Assembly: GCA_012270485.1 (NCBI GenBank) | Contig: JAAXIF010000020.1 | Coordinates: 12,501 to 76,500 of the forward strand | Source of the DNA: Sphingobacteriales bacterium | Lineage (GTDB): Bacteria > Bacteroidota > Bacteroidia > Chitinophagales > Chitinophagaceae | DNA: 64,000 nucleotides | Direction: 5' to 3' | Shown: one piece after another, positions 10,543 through 19,752 of the stretch | How positions within the stretch are numbered: the stretch's first letter is position 1 | How the letters are laid out: every line of letters begins with the position of its first letter | The notes under the pieces: model-generated | What the model saw: the letters and a program-made list of their open reading frames with translations, nothing else | Told to the model about the DNA's origin: nothing | The model's database searches: none | Made by a program: the position numbers and the translations under genes

Positions 10543-13101
10543 ATGCCTCTACTATTGATTCTTTTTTGCTCTGTAGGATCGGTCGTCTGTATGGAGCATC
10601 ATCATTTTTCAGACACGATTCCCATTCATACTGATAGCGTATTGCTTTTATTGACAGATCAACAACAATCAGTAGAAAATGAAGCGATACTGATGAATGA
10701 ACAGGATAGGGCTCTTACCGGTTCGGTAGGTCATGCTTCACCATTGTATGCCGAAAAAGATGTGTTTCATCAAATGGCTGCTTTTCAATTCAGCGCTTTT
10801 CGGTTCAGACCAAGAGGGTATGAAGGCAGCTTTAATCATGTACTTATTAATGGCCTCAACATGAATCAATTGGATGATGGAAATCCGGCTTGGTCATTAT
10901 GGAGTGGATTACCATCGGTGATGAAAAATACTATTGAATACATGCCTGTTCGTTTTCAGGATAACTGGATGAGTTATGCGGGTAGCAGTACATCTGTAGA
11001 TATTCGTGCCGCATCACAAAGACCACAATGGCAATGGGTATATGGATTGTCAAACAGAACGTATACGCATCGTTATCAGTTGGGGTACACAACCATTCCT
11101 AATCGTCGTGGTTGGACTTTTTCCGGTACTCTAGCCATGCGATTGGCGAAGGAATCCTGGAATACAGGTACACACTATTCTTCTATTGGATATTATTTCG
11201 CAGTAGATAAACAATTTACTCATCAACATAGATTATCTCTTGTATTATTTGGTAATAAAACGCACAATGGAAAACAAGCAGCCATTACTATTCCGGTAAT
11301 GTTGCTTTTTGGAAACAGGTACAACCCTAACTGGGGTTATCAAAATGGTGTGAAAAGAAATGCAGCCATTGGTGCACAAAATAAGCCTGTAATGATTTTG
11401 ACACATGAATGGCAACCCAATAATCATAGTTCATGGCAAACTAGTTTGGGGTTCATTACAGGTAAGCGATCGGACACAGGATTGGATTGGTTTCAGGCAG
11501 CTGATCCCAGACCTGATTATTATCGGTACTTGCCGGATTATCAAACAGATAGTTTACTGAGAGAAATGGTGAAAATGAATTTGCAAGAACAGGTAGCATT
11601 GCAACAAATCGATTGGGAAAAATTATATACCATCAATCGGAATAGTTTTGATCAGGTTGCTAATGCCAATGGAATTCAAGGGAATCTTGTAACTGGTAAA
11701 CGAGCACATTATCTTTTGGAAAAAAGAATAAAGGGCTCTCATGTTTTTATCATCAGTAGTCATTACAGGAATAGATTGAATTCACAATGGCAGTTATCTA
11801 CAGGTGTTCATCTCAAGGTTCAGATCAATCATCATTATAAAATTGTCGAAGACTTGCTGGGAGCCGATTTTTATGTCAACCATAATCAGTTTGCTGAAAC
11901 TGATCTTCCTGCCGATCCATCCATTGTACAATACAACTTAGAAAAACCTGATCAGATCGTACACAAAGGAGATCGATATGGTTATGATTATAAAATGTTG
12001 TATTCAGCAGCAGATGCATGGATTCAATCTGAAAAAAAAAGTAAGAAACTGGACTTGATTGCAGGTATGCATTTTTCTAAGCAAAGCTTTTACAGAAAAG
12101 GGTTGATCCGAAATGGATTATTTCCTGATCATTCCAAAGGGGATGCAAAGGCAGATCATTTTTTTAATCCTATGTTCAAGATGGTATTAACCCGAAAATT
12201 CTCAGCCTATCATTCATTACTTTTTTCTATTGCAATAGGTTCAAGGGCGCCACTTGCTGAAAATATTTATTTGTCACCACGCATGCGTCATACCAAACAA
12301 GATACTATTCGGTCAGAAAAAATATTATCTGCTGAATGGATGTATCGCTTTGTTTCAAAAAAAATTCATTTCAGGATAAGTGCTTACCATACATTGATGC
12401 AAGATGGTATGAATGTATTGACGTTTTATCATGATGGGTACCGGAATTTTGTAAACTATGCGATCCGAGGTATTGATAAGCGGCATACGGGTATAGAGAT
12501 AGGTATGGCATACATGCTCAATGAAAATTGGCAAATAGATATTGCTGCGTGCATAGGACATCATCGGTATATCAGTCGGCAGCAGGTTACCGTTTCATTA
12601 GATAACAATGAGTTTCTGCTGGATAAAATGGATGTGTATGCAAAAAATTTTCGAGTAGCAGGTTCTCCGCAAATGGTAATGGGTTCGGGGATTCAGTACC
12701 GAAACCAGCAAGCTTTTTTTGTTCGGTTGAACTGGAATTATTTTGATCAGCGCTGGTTAGACTTTAATCCTGTTAGGCGAACTTATGATGCTTTGCAAAG
12801 CGTTGTGTATCGATCTGATCATTGGAATAGGATTATTCATCAAACACGTTTGCCATCGGTAATTCTATTTAATGCATTTATCGGAAAAGGCTTTTCTATT
12901 AAGACGGGTTCTTCAGGTAAACGGCTTCGCTATTTCTGCTCGTTAAGCATACAAAATCTTTTGAACGAACAAGGAATAATTTCCGGTGGATATGAACAGC
13001 TTCGCTTTGATCAGGAAACCAAAAATGTAGAAAAGTTTCCTCCCAAACTCTTCTTTTCCCCGGGGCTAAATTATAGTGTATCTATTACCATGAATTTATA
13101 A
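10543..13101 (+). CDS. TonB-dependent outer-membrane receptor
   Basis: An 852-aa outer-membrane protein. After a short hydrophobic signal (MPLLLILFCSVGSVVC) and about 60 residues comes a plug-like region (FRFRPRGYEGSFNHVLINGLNMN), then a long series of alternating aromatic/polar strands typical of a 22-strand barrel to the C-terminus. No carboxypeptidase-like N-terminal domain and no SusD partner are present, so it is not a standard Sus-type pair. The next gene, 3 nt away, encodes a DUF5689 lipoprotein and the divergent gene an EEP enzyme. Import of a nucleic-acid or phosphate-containing product is an inference. Confidence 0.88.
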   Translation: MPLLLILFCSVGSVVCMEHHHFSDTIPIHTDSVLLLLTDQQQSVENEAILMNEQDRALTGSVGHASPLYAEKDVFHQMAAFQFSAFRFRPRGYEGSFNHVLINGLNMNQLDDGNPAWSLWSGLPSVMKNTIEYMPVRFQDNWMSYAGSSTSVDIRAASQRPQWQWVYGLSNRTYTHRYQLGYTTIPNRRGWTFSGTLAMRLAKESWNTGTHYSSIGYYFAVDKQFTHQHRLSLVLFGNKTHNGKQAAITIPVMLLFGNRYNPNWGYQNGVKRNAAIGAQNKPVMILTHEWQPNNHSSWQTSLGFITGKRSDTGLDWFQAADPRPDYYRYLPDYQTDSLLREMVKMNLQEQVALQQIDWEKLYTINRNSFDQVANANGIQGNLVTGKRAHYLLEKRIKGSHVFIISSHYRNRLNSQWQLSTGVHLKVQINHHYKIVEDLLGADFYVNHNQFAETDLPADPSIVQYNLEKPDQIVHKGDRYGYDYKMLYSAADAWIQSEKKSKKLDLIAGMHFSKQSFYRKGLIRNGLFPDHSKGDAKADHFFNPMFKMVLTRKFSAYHSLLFSIAIGSRAPLAENIYLSPRMRHTKQDTIRSEKILSAEWMYRFVSKKIHFRISAYHTLMQDGMNVLTFYHDGYRNFVNYAIRGIDKRHTGIEIGMAYMLNENWQIDIAACIGHHRYISRQQVTVSLDNNEFLLDKMDVYAKNFRVAGSPQMVMGSGIQYRNQQAFFVRLNWNYFDQRWLDFNPVRRTYDALQSVVYRSDHWNRIIHQTRLPSVILFNAFIGKGFSIKTGSSGKRLRYFCSLSIQNLLNEQGIISGGYEQLRFDQETKNVEKFPPKLFFSPGLNYSVSITMNL

Positions 13102-13104
13102 ATA

Positions 13105-14451
13105 ATGACACCCATGAAATCTTTTTATTTATTTCTAATAGCATTGTTTTTCATTGTGGGCAGTATTAATTGCGAACGTCATTTTGATGAGCCACCTGAA
13201 TATTCAGGACCAAGGGTCAAAGCGAATATTTCGATTACTGAAATTAAACGCTTACATATCACCAATAATTTTGAAAAAATTAATGATGACCTGATTATTG
13301 AAGGAATTGTTACTGCCAATGACAGAACAGACAACTTTTATAAGTCGATTGTGATACAAGATAGTACTGCAGGAATTACTGTTCGGTTAGATGGGTTTTC
13401 TTTATTTAATATTTATCCGATCGGGAGAAAGATTTTTATTCGCTTAAAAGGACTTTGGTTGGGAGATTATGGTGGAATGATACAGTTGGGTGCAGGGGTG
13501 AATCGATCCAATCCTCAATTTCCTGAACTCATACCCATTCCACAACCTTTGTTCGACCGGGTAATTATAAAAGGAGATCTTAATCAAAATGTATTACCGA
13601 TTAAACTGAAAATACAAGACCTAAATGATTCACTTCAGAGCATGTTGGTAACGCTTACACAAGTTGAGTTTGATCATTCTGATACAGCTAAGCCCTATGC
13701 TGATGCGGTCAATAAACAGACGATTGCTCACACGCTTAGAACTTGTGGTATAGGAAGTGTTTATGTTCGTACGAGTGGATTTGCAAAATTCGCAACAGTG
13801 CTTACAGCAAGAGGACAAGGTGATATCACTGGAATATATAGTGTATTCAGAACACAAAAACAGTTATTGCTTAGAGATACAAGTGATGTGCAGATGAATG
13901 GATTGCGTTGTACAGCAACGGGACCTAAACAAATCTATGCTGAAGATTTTTCAACACAAATTTCCGATAGTCTGATATCTATTCCTAATATTAAGAATGT
14001 TAGTGAAATCGGTGGAAAGTTCTTTCTTTCTAAAGTTGTATCAGGAAATTCATGTGCAGAAATAAGTGCATTTGCAACAAGAGAGCCAATAGTGATTAGT
14101 TGGCTGGTGCTTCCGATTATCAACCTTGATTTCTCCAGTAATGAAGTGTTGCGATTTTCTACAAAAGATGGTTTTGATAATGGAGCAGTGTTACAAGTAC
14201 TGGTTTCAGCCAACTACGACGGAGGTGATACACCATGGAAAGCTAAATGGACAGTATTGCCGGCAGTCATTGCAAAAGGTTCAATGAACGGCTATCCCAA
14301 AGAATGGATCAATTCAGGAGATGTAAGTTTACATCATCTGAAAGGAAAAGTACACATTGCATTTCGATATGAAGGAAATGATCCCCCCGTACAGAATGCC
14401 AAGCTTACAACAACTTTTAGAATCGATAATGTTGTTGTAACAGGCAATTAA
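13105..14451 (+). CDS. DUF5689 lipoprotein with C-terminal anchor-J-like domain
   Basis: A 448-aa lipoprotein: signal sequence with lipobox ending GSINC (Cys about 23), then a DUF5689-type OB-like domain (about 45-260, with GIVTANDRTDNFYKSIVIQD and GITVRLDGFSLF). The C-terminal half (about 275-448) ends in FRIDNVVVTGN, the pattern of choice-of-anchor-J jelly-roll domains. ATG 13105 or 13114 may be used. It follows the TonB receptor by 3 nt and is surely co-transcribed. DUF5689 proteins are frequently linked to TonB receptors and EEP nucleases; the molecular role is unknown. Confidence 0.82.
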   Translation: MTPMKSFYLFLIALFFIVGSINCERHFDEPPEYSGPRVKANISITEIKRLHITNNFEKINDDLIIEGIVTANDRTDNFYKSIVIQDSTAGITVRLDGFSLFNIYPIGRKIFIRLKGLWLGDYGGMIQLGAGVNRSNPQFPELIPIPQPLFDRVIIKGDLNQNVLPIKLKIQDLNDSLQSMLVTLTQVEFDHSDTAKPYADAVNKQTIAHTLRTCGIGSVYVRTSGFAKFATVLTARGQGDITGIYSVFRTQKQLLLRDTSDVQMNGLRCTATGPKQIYAEDFSTQISDSLISIPNIKNVSEIGGKFFLSKVVSGNSCAEISAFATREPIVISWLVLPIINLDFSSNEVLRFSTKDGFDNGAVLQVLVSANYDGGDTPWKAKWTVLPAVIAKGSMNGYPKEWINSGDVSLHHLKGKVHIAFRYEGNDPPVQNAKLTTTFRIDNVVVTGN

Positions 14452-14867
14452 AGAAACTCATCGGTTAAGTCATTGAGACGGCTTCTATTTGCTCGTAGAT
14501 AGTGCTTTTTGTTAGGTTAAAACATTATAAAATGTCAAATTTGTATCATTTATGGGACATTATTATGTCATTTAATAAATTGGTATATCGTTCTAATGGG
14601 AAGAGTTTTTGTGTGGGTTATTGAATGATCTCCATTAGAAGTAATTTTATAGGCTCTGATTTTGAATTGCCCCTGCAAGACGAAAATCAACGCTGATGCT
14701 TAAAGATCCATCTAAGATCAGGCGCCAAAAAGATAAATCAGGCTATAATGACAATTTTTCGTTCTATCAAACATTACTCATTTTTCTCTTTGTGGATAAC
14801 TTGTCAACCTGTCAGTTTCTGCTGTTTTGGTATTTTCTTTGTTCATTTGCGACAAAACAAGTGAGCC
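14452..14867. other. Intergenic region upstream of htpG
   Basis: 416 bp without a gene I can support. The inverted pair TTCTAATGG (14591-14599) and CCATTAGAA (14632-14640) is the only clear structure. I find no convincing promoter by eye. Confidence 0.5.
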
Positions 14868-16715
14868 ATGCAAAAAGGTCAGATTCGTGTACAAACGGAG
14901 AATATTTTCCCTATTATCAAAAAGTTCCTGTATAGTGATCATGAAATTTTCCTTCGTGAGCTGGTGAGTAATGCCGTAGATGCTTCCCAAAAGCTAAAAA
15001 CACTTTCTTCTATTGGAGAAGCAAAAGGCGATATCGGTGAATTGCGTATCGATGTAGTACTTGATGCAAAAGAAAAAACATTGAGTATCATAGACCGTGG
15101 TGTGGGGATGACCGCTGAGGAGGTAGATAAGTATATCAACCAAGTGGCATTTAGTGGCGCAGAAGAATTTGTCAATAAGTACAAAGACGCGAGTATCATT
15201 GGTCATTTTGGATTGGGTTTTTACAGCGCATTCATGGTGAGTGATAAAGTGGATATCCATTCAAAAAGTTTTAAAGATGGAAGCGGGGTCTTTTGGAGTT
15301 GTGATGGCAGTCCGGAGTATGAATTGTATGAAACCGATTATAATGAGCGCGGAACTAAAATTGTATTGCATATCAATGAAGAGAGCAGAGAATTTTTAGA
15401 GGCTTCGCGTATCAAAGGTATCCTGGAACGATTCTGTAAATTTTTACCCATTTCCATTTACTTCTCTGAAGTAGGGGAGAAAAAAGAAGAGGAAGAAAAA
15501 GCGATCAATAATACCCAGCCGATCTGGATCAAAAAACCTTCGGAATTATCTAAAGAAGATTACGAAAAATTCTACCGTGAACTATATCCTTTTGGAGAAA
15601 CACCACTTTTCTGGATCCATCTCAACGTAGACTACCCATTCAATTTAACGGGTGTTTTGTACTTCCCTAAGATCAAACAGAGTTATGAGATCCAAAAAGA
15701 CAAGATTCAGTTGTACTGTAATCAAGTATTTGTTACGGATGAAGTAAAAGATATTGTTCCTGAGTTCCTCATGTTGTTACATGGTGTGATCGATAGTCCG
15801 GATATTCCACTGAACGTAAGTAGAAGTTATTTACAAGGTGATCCGAATGTGAAAAAAATCAATGCACATATCACCAAAAAAGTAGCTGATAAACTGGAGG
15901 AAATTTTCCGAAACGAAAGAAATTCTTTTGAAGAAAAATGGGAGAGCCTAGGATTGTTTGTGAAGTACGGTATGATGACTGATGATAAATTCTTGGAAAA
16001 GGCCAATAAGTTTCTCATCATGGAAGATGTGGAAGGAAAATTCCACACATTGGAAGAATATAAAACAGCCACTGAGGCTTTACAAAAAAATAAAGAAGGA
16101 AAACAGATCATCTTATATACCACCAATCCTGTTCAGCAAGATGCGTATGTTCAAGCATGTAAGGCGAAAGGATATGCTGTTGTGAAAATGGAAACACTGG
16201 TGGATGCAGCTTTCATTAATACCATGGAAATGAAATGGGAAAATGTAGGCTTTGTAAGAGTGGATGCTGATATCGTAGATAACTTGATTGATAAACAGGA
16301 GTCTGATCAATCTGTTTTAAATCAAGAAGAGTCAGATAAGTTAAAAGAACTGTTCACTTTGACAATTCCAGATTTACATGTGACAACTGAGATCAAAGGA
16401 TTGAGTCCGGAAACAGCTCCGGTTATTGCTACACGTCCTGAATTCATGCGTCGTATGAAAGATATGGCAGGTGTTGGCGGTGGAATGACCGCCTTTTATG
16501 CTCAGATGCCTGATGAAGTAACACTCACAGTAAATGGTAATCATCCTATATATCAACAATTGCTGAAAGAAACGAATACGGATGTACAGCAAAAACAGGT
16601 TCGTAACCTTGCAGATCTGGCGTTGCTTTCACAAGGATTACTTAAAGGCAATGATCTTACCAATTTTATCAATAGAAGTGTTGAGTTGTTACAAACTGAA
16701 CAAGTCAAAGCTTGA
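14868..16715 (+). CDS. htpG: Molecular chaperone HtpG (Hsp90)
   Basis: A 615-aa bacterial Hsp90. The GHKL ATPase domain (1-220) has the helix LRELVSNAVDASQKL with the Mg-binding Asn, IIDRGVGMT, and the lid motif GHFGLGFYSAF. The middle domain (about 235-480) contains NVSRSYLQGD, with the ATP-contacting Arg, and the C-terminal dimerisation domain follows. It acts as an ATP-driven clamp for client proteins under stress. The gene stands alone and has its own terminator. Confidence 0.97.
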   Translation: MQKGQIRVQTENIFPIIKKFLYSDHEIFLRELVSNAVDASQKLKTLSSIGEAKGDIGELRIDVVLDAKEKTLSIIDRGVGMTAEEVDKYINQVAFSGAEEFVNKYKDASIIGHFGLGFYSAFMVSDKVDIHSKSFKDGSGVFWSCDGSPEYELYETDYNERGTKIVLHINEESREFLEASRIKGILERFCKFLPISIYFSEVGEKKEEEEKAINNTQPIWIKKPSELSKEDYEKFYRELYPFGETPLFWIHLNVDYPFNLTGVLYFPKIKQSYEIQKDKIQLYCNQVFVTDEVKDIVPEFLMLLHGVIDSPDIPLNVSRSYLQGDPNVKKINAHITKKVADKLEEIFRNERNSFEEKWESLGLFVKYGMMTDDKFLEKANKFLIMEDVEGKFHTLEEYKTATEALQKNKEGKQIILYTTNPVQQDAYVQACKAKGYAVVKMETLVDAAFINTMEMKWENVGFVRVDADIVDNLIDKQESDQSVLNQEESDKLKELFTLTIPDLHVTTEIKGLSPETAPVIATRPEFMRRMKDMAGVGGGMTAFYAQMPDEVTLTVNGNHPIYQQLLKETNTDVQQKQVRNLADLALLSQGLLKGNDLTNFINRSVELLQTEQVKA

Positions 16716-16737
16716 TAGTATAACGATGCAATCTTAT

Positions 16738-16768
16738 AACGGTCAGCGTATGCTGACCGTTTATTTTT
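16738..16768 (+). terminator. htpG terminator
   Basis: AACGGTCAGC (16738-16747), loop GTAT, GCTGACCGTT (16752-16761), then TATTTTT. A perfect 10-bp stem 22 nt after the htpG stop. Confidence 0.88.
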
Positions 16769-16882
16769 ACCTATATACTTATCCGAAATGATGGTAATCG
16801 CATATAACATGAGATTACTAATATTAGCATGCTGACATACACTGATTATACTATTGATGTAGATGTTAACATAAAGGTTATA

Positions 16883-18580
16883 TCAGTTGCTTAGCCTCAG
16901 ATCAATCATTTTCAGTTGAATTATTTTTTCTCCATTCCATTCATTTTCATCGAGTGTAAAAACGAGGTCAAGGGGTTGTTGCCGTTGTAGTAATTCGAAT
17001 TTATTCGCCATATTAAAACCGATACCTGTAAGGGTAATGTTTCTTTGTTTTACAACGAATCGGATATGCTGTTCTTTTACAATTTTTGAAAAACCGGTAT
17101 CGTATACTTTCTCTGCAATGAAAATAGGTCGCATATTATCCGGACCAAATGGCTCCATTTGCGTAAGTATACTATAAAGTATAGGTGTGATCGATTCAAA
17201 GTGAATAGGTGCGTCAATAATAATTTCAGGGATGAGTTGTTCCGGTTGTATTTGTTCTTGTACAGCTTTTTCAAAAGCGGCGGCGAAATCATCCACTTTC
17301 TCTGGTAATAAAGTCATACCGGCTGCAGCAAAATGTCCTCCATATCCTAGGAGATGTTCTCGGCAAGCATGAATGGCTTCATACAAATTAAATCCTGCAA
17401 CACTGCGAGCACTACCGGCAATATAATCTCCACTTTTGGTCAATACGACTGTTGGTCTATAATGTTTTTCAATCAATCTACTGGCAACGATTCCTACTAC
17501 ACCTTTATGCCAATGTTCTTGATAAACAACTGTAGTTTTTTTATTTGCAAATGTTGGATCGGCTTCAATTAAAGCTAATGCTTCTTCTGTTATAGTGCTA
17601 TCTGCTTCTCTGCGATCTGCATTATCACTGTGTAGCATTTCAGCAAAAGCCATGGCTTTAACAGGATCTTTTTCAATAAAGAGCTGAACTGCTTTTTTTG
17701 CATCATCCATTCTGCCTGCAGCATTCACCCTTGGTGCAATTATGAAAACCAGATTGGTGATATGCATTTTTTTCTGAACAGCAGCCAGCTGCATCAAAGC
17801 TTTGATACCCGCACAAGGATTTTGATTTACTTTCTCCAGACCGTAATAAGCAAGTATTCGATTTTCTCCATTAATCGGAACAATATCAGCAGCGATGGCC
17901 GTTGCCACCAGATCTAGGTATGCGAAATGTGTCGTCTCCGGTAGGGACAATTTTTCACTAATGGCTGTCATTAACTTAAAACCTACGCCACATCCACACA
18001 ATTCTTTGTAGGGGTATGTACAATCAACTTGTTTAGGATTCAGAATGGCGACAGCAGGAGGTAATTCCTGATCAGGCAAGTGGTGATCACAAATAATAAA
18101 GTCGATGTGAAGTGCTTTTGCATAAGCAATCAAATCAACTGATTTGATACCACAGTCAAGCGAAATGATAAGTGAAACACCGGTTTCTTTTGCATAATCA
18201 ATCCCCATTTTTGAAACGCCATATCCTTCACGATAACGATGGGGGATATAAAAATCAACCTGGTCATAAATAGAAGACAGATACTGATACATGGATGCAA
18301 CAGCTGTTGTACCATCGACGTCATAATCTCCAAAAACAAGCACTTTTTCGTGCTGTTGAAAAGCGTTAAGTATTCTGGATACAGCTTTATCCATGTCCTT
18401 CATCATCCATGGACTATGCAGTTGCGATAGCTGTGGTCTAAAAAAATCTTTTGCTTTTTCGTAAGTGTCAATGCCTCGTTGAACCAGAATCGCGCAAAGT
18501 GTTTTATTGATTTTCAATACCTCATGAAGAGATGAAGTTTTCTCGGCATTGGTATCTAATATGTTCCATCTTTTGGTCAT
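16883..18580 (-). CDS. recJ: Single-stranded-DNA-specific exonuclease RecJ
   Basis: A 565-aa RecJ, 5'-to-3' exonuclease in recombination and mismatch/base-excision repair. DHH motifs: GDYDVDGTTA (about 82-91), SLDCGIKS, ICDHHLPD (the DHH motif), and in the DHHA1 domain GYGGHFAAAGMTL. A C-terminal OB domain completes the fold. ATG 18580 overlaps the stop of the upstream prenyl synthase gene in TGATG, pointing to translational coupling; an in-frame TTG at 18583 is less likely. Confidence 0.96.
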   Translation of the reverse strand: MTKRWNILDTNAEKTSSLHEVLKINKTLCAILVQRGIDTYEKAKDFFRPQLSQLHSPWMMKDMDKAVSRILNAFQQHEKVLVFGDYDVDGTTAVASMYQYLSSIYDQVDFYIPHRYREGYGVSKMGIDYAKETGVSLIISLDCGIKSVDLIAYAKALHIDFIICDHHLPDQELPPAVAILNPKQVDCTYPYKELCGCGVGFKLMTAISEKLSLPETTHFAYLDLVATAIAADIVPINGENRILAYYGLEKVNQNPCAGIKALMQLAAVQKKMHITNLVFIIAPRVNAAGRMDDAKKAVQLFIEKDPVKAMAFAEMLHSDNADRREADSTITEEALALIEADPTFANKKTTVVYQEHWHKGVVGIVASRLIEKHYRPTVVLTKSGDYIAGSARSVAGFNLYEAIHACREHLLGYGGHFAAAGMTLLPEKVDDFAAAFEKAVQEQIQPEQLIPEIIIDAPIHFESITPILYSILTQMEPFGPDNMRPIFIAEKVYDTGFSKIVKEQHIRFVVKQRNITLTGIGFNMANKFELLQRQQPLDLVFTLDENEWNGEKIIQLKMIDLRLSN

Positions 18581-19542
18581 CAATAATTCCTGTCTGTTGT
18601 ATAACGAACCAGTTCTTCCAATGCATCCCTGAAAGGAGAAGCGGGGAATTGATACAATATTTCTAAAGCCTCATCACGGAAGGCAAACATTTTTTGCGTA
18701 GCGTATGCAATACCTCCTGTCGCAATCACACTGTCAATTACAAATTTTACTTTGTCTTTTTGTGTATTCTCATTTTTGATGATATAGATGATCTTTCTTC
18801 TGATATCTGCTGAGCATTGATTGAGGGTGTAGATCAGCGGTAGGGTTAGTTTTTTCTCTTTAATATCATTGCCTGTAGGTTTCCCTATATCATCCGATCC
18901 ATAATCAAAGAGATCATCTTTGATTTGAAATGCCATCCCTACTTTTTCACCGAAGAGTCTCATTTTTTCTACGTCTTGTTGATTGGTAAAAGTAGTGGAT
19001 GCCCCTGCGGCGCAGGCGGAGGCTAAAAGAGAGGCGGTTTTTCCATTAATTATTTCGTAATAAATGGATTCTTGTAGGTTTAGTTTTCTGGCTTTTTCTA
19101 TCTGGAGTAATTCACCCTCACTCATGAGTCTTACTGCTTCAGATAAAATTCTAAGTACTTCATGATCCTTATTATTCAACGATAATAAAAGTCCTTTTGA
19201 GAGCAGATAATCGCCTACAAGAACAGCAATTTTGTTTTTCCAAAGTGCATTAATCGAAAAGAAACCACGACGTTCCATAGCGTCATCAACCACATCATCA
19301 TGTACCAAGGTGGCGGTATGGAGAAGTTCTACCAGAGAGGCAGCTCTATAAGTGCTATCATTGACTTCACCGCCCAATCGGGCACTTAGCAATACGAACA
19401 TGGGTCTTAACTGCTTACCTTTCCGTTTTACGATATACTGCATAATACGGTCTAATAAAGCCACCCTGCTTTTGACAGCTTCTCGGAAATGCCCTTCAAA
19501 TTGAACCAGTTCCTCTGATATTACTTTTTTAGCTAATTCCAT
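18580..19542 (-). CDS. Trans-polyprenyl diphosphate synthase
   Basis: A 320-aa all-helical prenyl synthase. The first Asp-rich motif is in LVHDDVVDDAMERR, the second in KDDLFDYGSDD, and KGKQLRPMFV near the N-terminus binds isopentenyl diphosphate. It makes the long side chain of menaquinone by repeated condensation of isopentenyl diphosphate; the small residues upstream of the first Asp motif suggest a long product (hepta- to octaprenyl), but chain length cannot be fixed by eye. Its stop overlaps the recJ start. Confidence 0.93.
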   Translation of the reverse strand: MELAKKVISEELVQFEGHFREAVKSRVALLDRIMQYIVKRKGKQLRPMFVLLSARLGGEVNDSTYRAASLVELLHTATLVHDDVVDDAMERRGFFSINALWKNKIAVLVGDYLLSKGLLLSLNNKDHEVLRILSEAVRLMSEGELLQIEKARKLNLQESIYYEIINGKTASLLASACAAGASTTFTNQQDVEKMRLFGEKVGMAFQIKDDLFDYGSDDIGKPTGNDIKEKKLTLPLIYTLNQCSADIRRKIIYIIKNENTQKDKVKFVIDSVIATGGIAYATQKMFAFRDEALEILYQFPASPFRDALEELVRYTTDRNY

Positions 19543-19632
19543 CGTTCTTAATAAGTTGCAATATAGCCATCGTAAGCAACAATCGGTTGCCGGATGCAGC
19601 GTTCTGCGTTGAAATTGAGTCTGGTATGAATA

Positions 19633-19702
19633 TTGTTAGTGAAAAGATTAAACAATATATTTGTATAAATATTGCCGATTTGTTTCATAATATGTAAATT
19701 TG
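19633..19702 (+). promoter_or_regulatory. Tandem promoters of the OmpA-like gene
   Basis: Two boxes match the Bacteroidota -7 consensus TAnnTTTG: TATATTTG (19656-19663) and TAAATTTG (19695-19702). Each has a TTG exactly 20 nt upstream (19633-19635 and 19672-19674) in the -33 position. They would give leaders of about 85 and 45 nt before ATG 19753, consistent with strong expression of an abundant outer-membrane protein. Confidence 0.55.
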
Positions 19703-19752
19703 CAATGTTTCTCGAAGTAAAAGAAGTTCTTATTAAATATCAATCAATAATT

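Noticed and set aside
14452..14867. Short frames upstream of htpG (14696-14935 plus, 14778-14990 minus).
   Set aside because: No family pattern, low-complexity hydrophobic composition, and both overlap the start of htpG.
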